From assembly GCA_019116455.1 (NCBI GenBank), contig DXBR01000096.1, positions 1 through 11,996 of the forward strand: DNA of 11,996 nucleotides, given 5' to 3'. Positions 11,985-11,996 of the stretch are shown piece by piece. Position 1 is the first letter of the stretch; each line of letters starts with the position of its first letter. This DNA is from Anaerobutyricum stercoris. GTDB lineage: Bacteria; Bacillota; Clostridia; Lachnospirales; Lachnospiraceae. Below the pieces are notes generated by a model. It made no database searches. It saw only the letters and a list, made by a program, of their open reading frames with translations, and had not been told where the DNA came from. Position numbers and translations under genes: made by a program.

Positions 11985-11996
11985 CCTTTTCAAATG

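Noticed and set aside
1..11996. Mobile element, CRISPR array, phage or defence system
   Set aside because: No transposase, integrase, regularly spaced repeats or defence-type genes; the gene order is that of a conserved housekeeping locus.

Overview
The window is a stretch of bacterial chromosome carrying the distal part of the large ribosomal-protein locus (end of spc, then alpha), the ECF-transporter energy module, truA, and the rplM-rpsI pair. All genes are on the + strand. The order adk-map-(KOW protein)-infA-rpmJ-rpsM-rpsK-rpsD-rpoA-rplQ-ecfA1-ecfA2-ecfT-truA-...-rplM-rpsI is the classical Firmicutes order. An S4 protein without the N-terminal zinc cysteines, a zinc-type adenylate kinase, a KOW protein between map and infA, and an enlarged L17 together suggest a gut-type clostridium, most likely Lachnospiraceae. 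That assignment is inferred from remembered family features, not from a search.

Layout. 1-156 is the 3' end of a DUF1667-family gene, where secY would be expected. 181-2399 holds adk, map, a small KOW RNA-binding protein and infA; map has its own consensus promoter. 2400-2999 holds structured RNA-like sequence, a strong promoter, rpmJ (GTG start) and a structured leader before rpsM. 2999-6186 holds rpsM, rpsK, rpsD, rpoA and rplQ, with strong stem-loops at three of the four junctions, and ends at an intrinsic terminator. 6257-9824 holds ecfA1, ecfA2, ecfT and truA. 9940-10776 is a secreted protein of unknown function with its own promoter, placed between truA and rplM. From 10896 a perfect-consensus promoter drives rplM-rpsI through a leader that contains an intrinsic terminator (probable attenuator). 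A strong terminator closes the operon at 11951-11984.

How the genes work together. Most products build or run the ribosome: S13, S11, S4, L17, L36, L13, S9 and IF-1. Map removes the initiator Met, TruA modifies tRNA, and RpoA is the polymerase subunit that transcribes everything. Adk balances adenine nucleotides. EcfA1/EcfA2/EcfT is the shared ATP-driven module used by vitamin and metal S-components encoded elsewhere.

I see no mobile element, CRISPR array, rRNA or tRNA gene, and no undescribed multi-gene system. The most interesting material is non-coding: possible attenuators ahead of rpsM and rplM, an operator-like repeat at the secreted-protein promoter, nested inverted repeats between infA and rpmJ, and the DUF1667-adk junction. 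Protein-level oddities are hydrophilic insertions in L17, TruA and EcfA2.
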